DNA of 7,982 bases, taken from Streptosporangiaceae bacterium. GTDB taxonomy: Bacteria > Actinomycetota > Actinomycetes > Streptosporangiales > Streptosporangiaceae. Numbering within the stretch: the first letter of the stretch is position 1; each line of letters begins with the position of its first letter. The stretch covers positions 1 to 7,982 of the forward strand of contig JASHOI010000737.1 of the NCBI GenBank assembly GCA_030041195.1, in the 5' to 3' direction. Under the pieces are notes generated by a model, which saw only the letters and a program-made list of their open reading frames with translations, ran no database searches and was not told the origin of the DNA. The position numbers and the translations under genes are program-made. Positions 6,805 through 7,982 of this stretch are shown here, in pieces.

Positions 6805-6808
6805 CCTT
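6804..6808 (-). promoter_or_regulatory. Ribosome binding site for pyrH
   Basis: AAGGA on the minus strand overlaps the ATG at 6804 by one base and lies 8 nt before an in-frame GTG at 6795. Read strictly, spacing favours the GTG. A GGGA just upstream could serve the ATG, so either start is possible. Confidence 0.5.
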
Positions 6809-6849
6809 CCCTGGTCCGCGGCTGGCCGCACGCCGGGCCCTGCGCTGGG

Positions 6850-7683
6850 TCAGCCAGCCTGGCCGATCTGGAACCGGGCAAACGCCTGCACGCGGGCACC
6901 GTGCTCCGCCAGCAGCCTGCTGACCGGCTTCTTCTGGTCCCTGACCGACGCCTGCTCGACCAGCACGACGTCCTTCAGGAACGCGTTCACGCGGCCATCC
7001 ACGATCTTGCCGATGGCCGCCTCCGGCTTGCCCTCCTCGCGGGTCATCTGCTCGGCGATCCTGCGCTCCTGCTCGATGACGTCCGCTGGCACCTCTTCAC
7101 GGGTGACATAACGCGGCCGCATCGCCGCGACCTGGTGCGCGATGTCCTGGGCGACGTCCCCGGAGCCGGACTCGAGCTGGACCAGCACGCCGAGGGTCGG
7201 CGGCAGTGCCGGGTCGGACTTGTGCAGGTAGCTCGTGACGTAGCCGCCCTCGAACCGGGCGAACCGGCCGACCTCGACCTTTTCCTTGAGTGAGGCGCCC
7301 GCGTCCTCGATCAGCTGCTGCGCGGTCTGGCCCGGCCTGACCTCCAGGCCGAGCACGCCCAGCCTGTCCGCGGCTTCCGAGGCCAGCGCCGCCTTGGCGA
7401 TGTCGGCCGCCACCTGCTGGAAGAGCTCGGTCTTGGCCACAAAGTCGGTCTCGCAGTTGAGCTCGAGGAGCACACCCTCGGTGTGCCCCTGGAGAACCGC
7501 GGTGACCAGGCCCTGGGCCGCGGTCCGCTCGGCCCGCTTGGTAACGTCCTTGGCCCCCTTGACCCGCAGAATTTCCACTGCGGCCTCGTAGTCCGGGGCC
7601 TCGACAAGCGCATTCCTGCAGTCGAGCATGCCTGCGCCCGTCTGCTCACGGAGTCGCTTCACGTCCGCTGCGCTGTAGTCCAT
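6850..7683 (-). CDS. tsf: Elongation factor Ts
   Basis: EF-Ts is the nucleotide exchange factor that releases GDP from EF-Tu. The 277-residue protein matches the usual actinobacterial length. The N-terminal UBA-like domain (1-45) contains TGAGMLDCRNAL at 15-26. The family signature NCETDFVAK is at 76-84, with the Thr-Asp-Phe that inserts into EF-Tu. The core domains run to about 235, where GKPEAAIGKIVDGRVNAFLKDVVL is the characteristic stretch. The protein ends FARFQIGQAG, the normal EF-Ts terminus. The ATG start is preceded by a strong Shine-Dalgarno. It lies between rpsB (73 nt away) and pyrH (45 nt away) in the conserved rpsB-tsf-pyrH-frr order. Confidence 0.98.
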   Translation of the reverse strand: MDYSAADVKRLREQTGAGMLDCRNALVEAPDYEAAVEILRVKGAKDVTKRAERTAAQGLVTAVLQGHTEGVLLELNCETDFVAKTELFQQVAADIAKAALASEAADRLGVLGLEVRPGQTAQQLIEDAGASLKEKVEVGRFARFEGGYVTSYLHKSDPALPPTLGVLVQLESGSGDVAQDIAHQVAAMRPRYVTREEVPADVIEQERRIAEQMTREEGKPEAAIGKIVDGRVNAFLKDVVLVEQASVRDQKKPVSRLLAEHGARVQAFARFQIGQAG

Positions 7684-7691
7684 GTCCTCTA

Positions 7692-7697
7692 TTCCTC
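7692..7697 (-). promoter_or_regulatory. Ribosome binding site of tsf
   Basis: GAGGAA on the minus strand lies 8 nt before the ATG at 7683. A second purine-rich motif, AGAGGA (7690-7685), sits almost against the start codon and is too close to be the main site. Confidence 0.7.
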
Positions 7698-7715
7698 ACG
7701 CTGTCGTGTCGTGCT

Positions 7716-7738
7716 GGCAGCCGACAGTCCGGCTTGCC
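7716..7738 (-). terminator. rpsB-tsf intergenic hairpin, possible attenuator
   Basis: In the transcript, 7738-7736 (GGC) pairs with 7718-7716 (GCC) and 7734-7730 (AGCCG) with 7723-7719 (CGGCT). That leaves one bulged A at 7735 and a six-base loop, an eight-pair GC-rich stem. It begins 18 nt after the rpsB stop and ends 18 nt before the tsf Shine-Dalgarno. No U-run follows, so it is not a canonical terminator. A partial terminator between rpsB and tsf is known in E. coli; a similar attenuating or RNA-processing role here is inference. Confidence 0.35.
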
Positions 7739-7756
7739 GCCGAGCGGGCCCGCGGA

Positions 7757-7982
7757 TCAGGCCGACTCGGATGATGGCTCCGCGGACTCGGCCGCCGTAT
7801 CCTGGCTGGCCGCGGCGCTGTCAGCGGCGGCCGGCGCACTCTCGGCTGCCGCAGCCTCGGGCACACCTTCCGCCGGCGCGGTGTCCGCCGACGCGGTGTC
7901 CGCAGGAGCCGTGTCCGCGGGAGCCGTGTCCGCGGGCGCGCCTTCCGCTGACGCGGTGTCCGCGGTGGCGGCCGCCGCGGCC
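7757..7982 (-). CDS. rpsB: 30S ribosomal protein S2, C-terminal tail (partial)
   Basis: An open frame enters from the right edge and ends at TGA 7759-7757; 74 residues are visible and the start is outside. The tail is made almost only of Ala, Ser, Thr, Pro, Gly, Asp and Glu, with 14 acidic and no basic residues. Its centre is six five-residue repeats, mostly DTAPA or DTASA. It contains none of the S2 core, so the identity rests on position: rpsB precedes tsf in nearly all bacteria, and actinobacterial S2 proteins often carry acidic Ala-rich C-terminal tails. The strict C/G third positions and lack of stops support real coding. S2 joins the 30S subunit late and is needed for S1 binding where S1 is present; such a tail should be disordered on the surface. 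Confidence 0.8.
   Translation of the reverse strand, partial: AAAAATADTASAEGAPADTAPADTAPADTASADTAPAEGVPEAAAAESAPAAADSAAASQDTAAESAEPSSESA
7871..7960. repeat. Six tandem 15-bp repeats inside the rpsB tail
   Basis: Six 15-bp units start at 7871, 7886, 7901, 7916, 7931 and 7946. Five end in GTGTC and one (7931) in CTTC. In the reading frame they give DTASA, EGAPA, DTAPA, DTAPA, DTASA, DTAPA from N to C. A 15-bp period keeps the frame, so copy number can vary without breaking the gene. Confidence 0.85.

Noticed and set aside
6127..7293. 388-residue plus-strand open frame opposite pyrH and tsf
   Set aside because: It lies antisense across two well-identified genes and their gap, and its composition (Arg/His/Asp/Leu-rich) is typical of antisense frames in GC-rich DNA.

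Overview
The window is high-GC DNA with strong G/C third-position bias, GTG starts and actinobacterial gene order. The most likely source is a filamentous or related Actinomycetota; I cannot place it more finely. Most of it is one conserved housekeeping block on the minus strand, read from the right edge leftwards: the end of rpsB (ribosomal protein S2), tsf (EF-Ts), pyrH (UMP kinase), frr (ribosome recycling factor) and cdsA (CDP-diacylglycerol synthase), then rlmN (23S rRNA/tRNA m2A methyltransferase).

Layout. 7757-7982 is the C-terminal tail of rpsB, an acidic Ala-rich tail built on 15-bp repeats. A 73-nt gap with a GC hairpin leads to tsf (6850-7683), then pyrH (5947-6804, with a long low-complexity N-terminus), frr (5292-5849, exactly 185 residues from its well-supported GTG) and cdsA (4363-5241). 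Tail-to-tail with cdsA and only 12 nt away is a plus-strand gene, 3229-4350, for a 373-residue protein with a C-terminal suppressor-of-fused (SUFU)-like domain. It sits between cdsA and rlmN and is divergent from rlmN, so rlmN must have its own promoter in the 89-nt divergent region. Left of rlmN (2015-3139), also on the minus strand, lie a hexapeptide-repeat acyltransferase (1161-1811) and a protein joining an RsbW-type ATPase domain to a GAF domain (138-1103). The last 137 nt at the left edge hold no recognisable gene, only degenerate GC-rich repeats.

How the genes relate. rpsB, tsf and frr serve translation, pyrH pyrimidine nucleotide supply, cdsA phospholipid synthesis, and rlmN ribosome and tRNA modification. 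The three other genes look like accessory neighbours. I found no mobile element, tRNA, rRNA or CRISPR array, and no convincing new multi-gene system. The points most worth a second look are the SUFU-like gene and its unassigned N-terminal half, the 11-bp-phased direct repeat before the ATPase-GAF gene, the 32-bp tandem duplication across the rlmN stop codon, the rpsB repeat tail, and a possible frameshift at the end of the ATPase-GAF gene.
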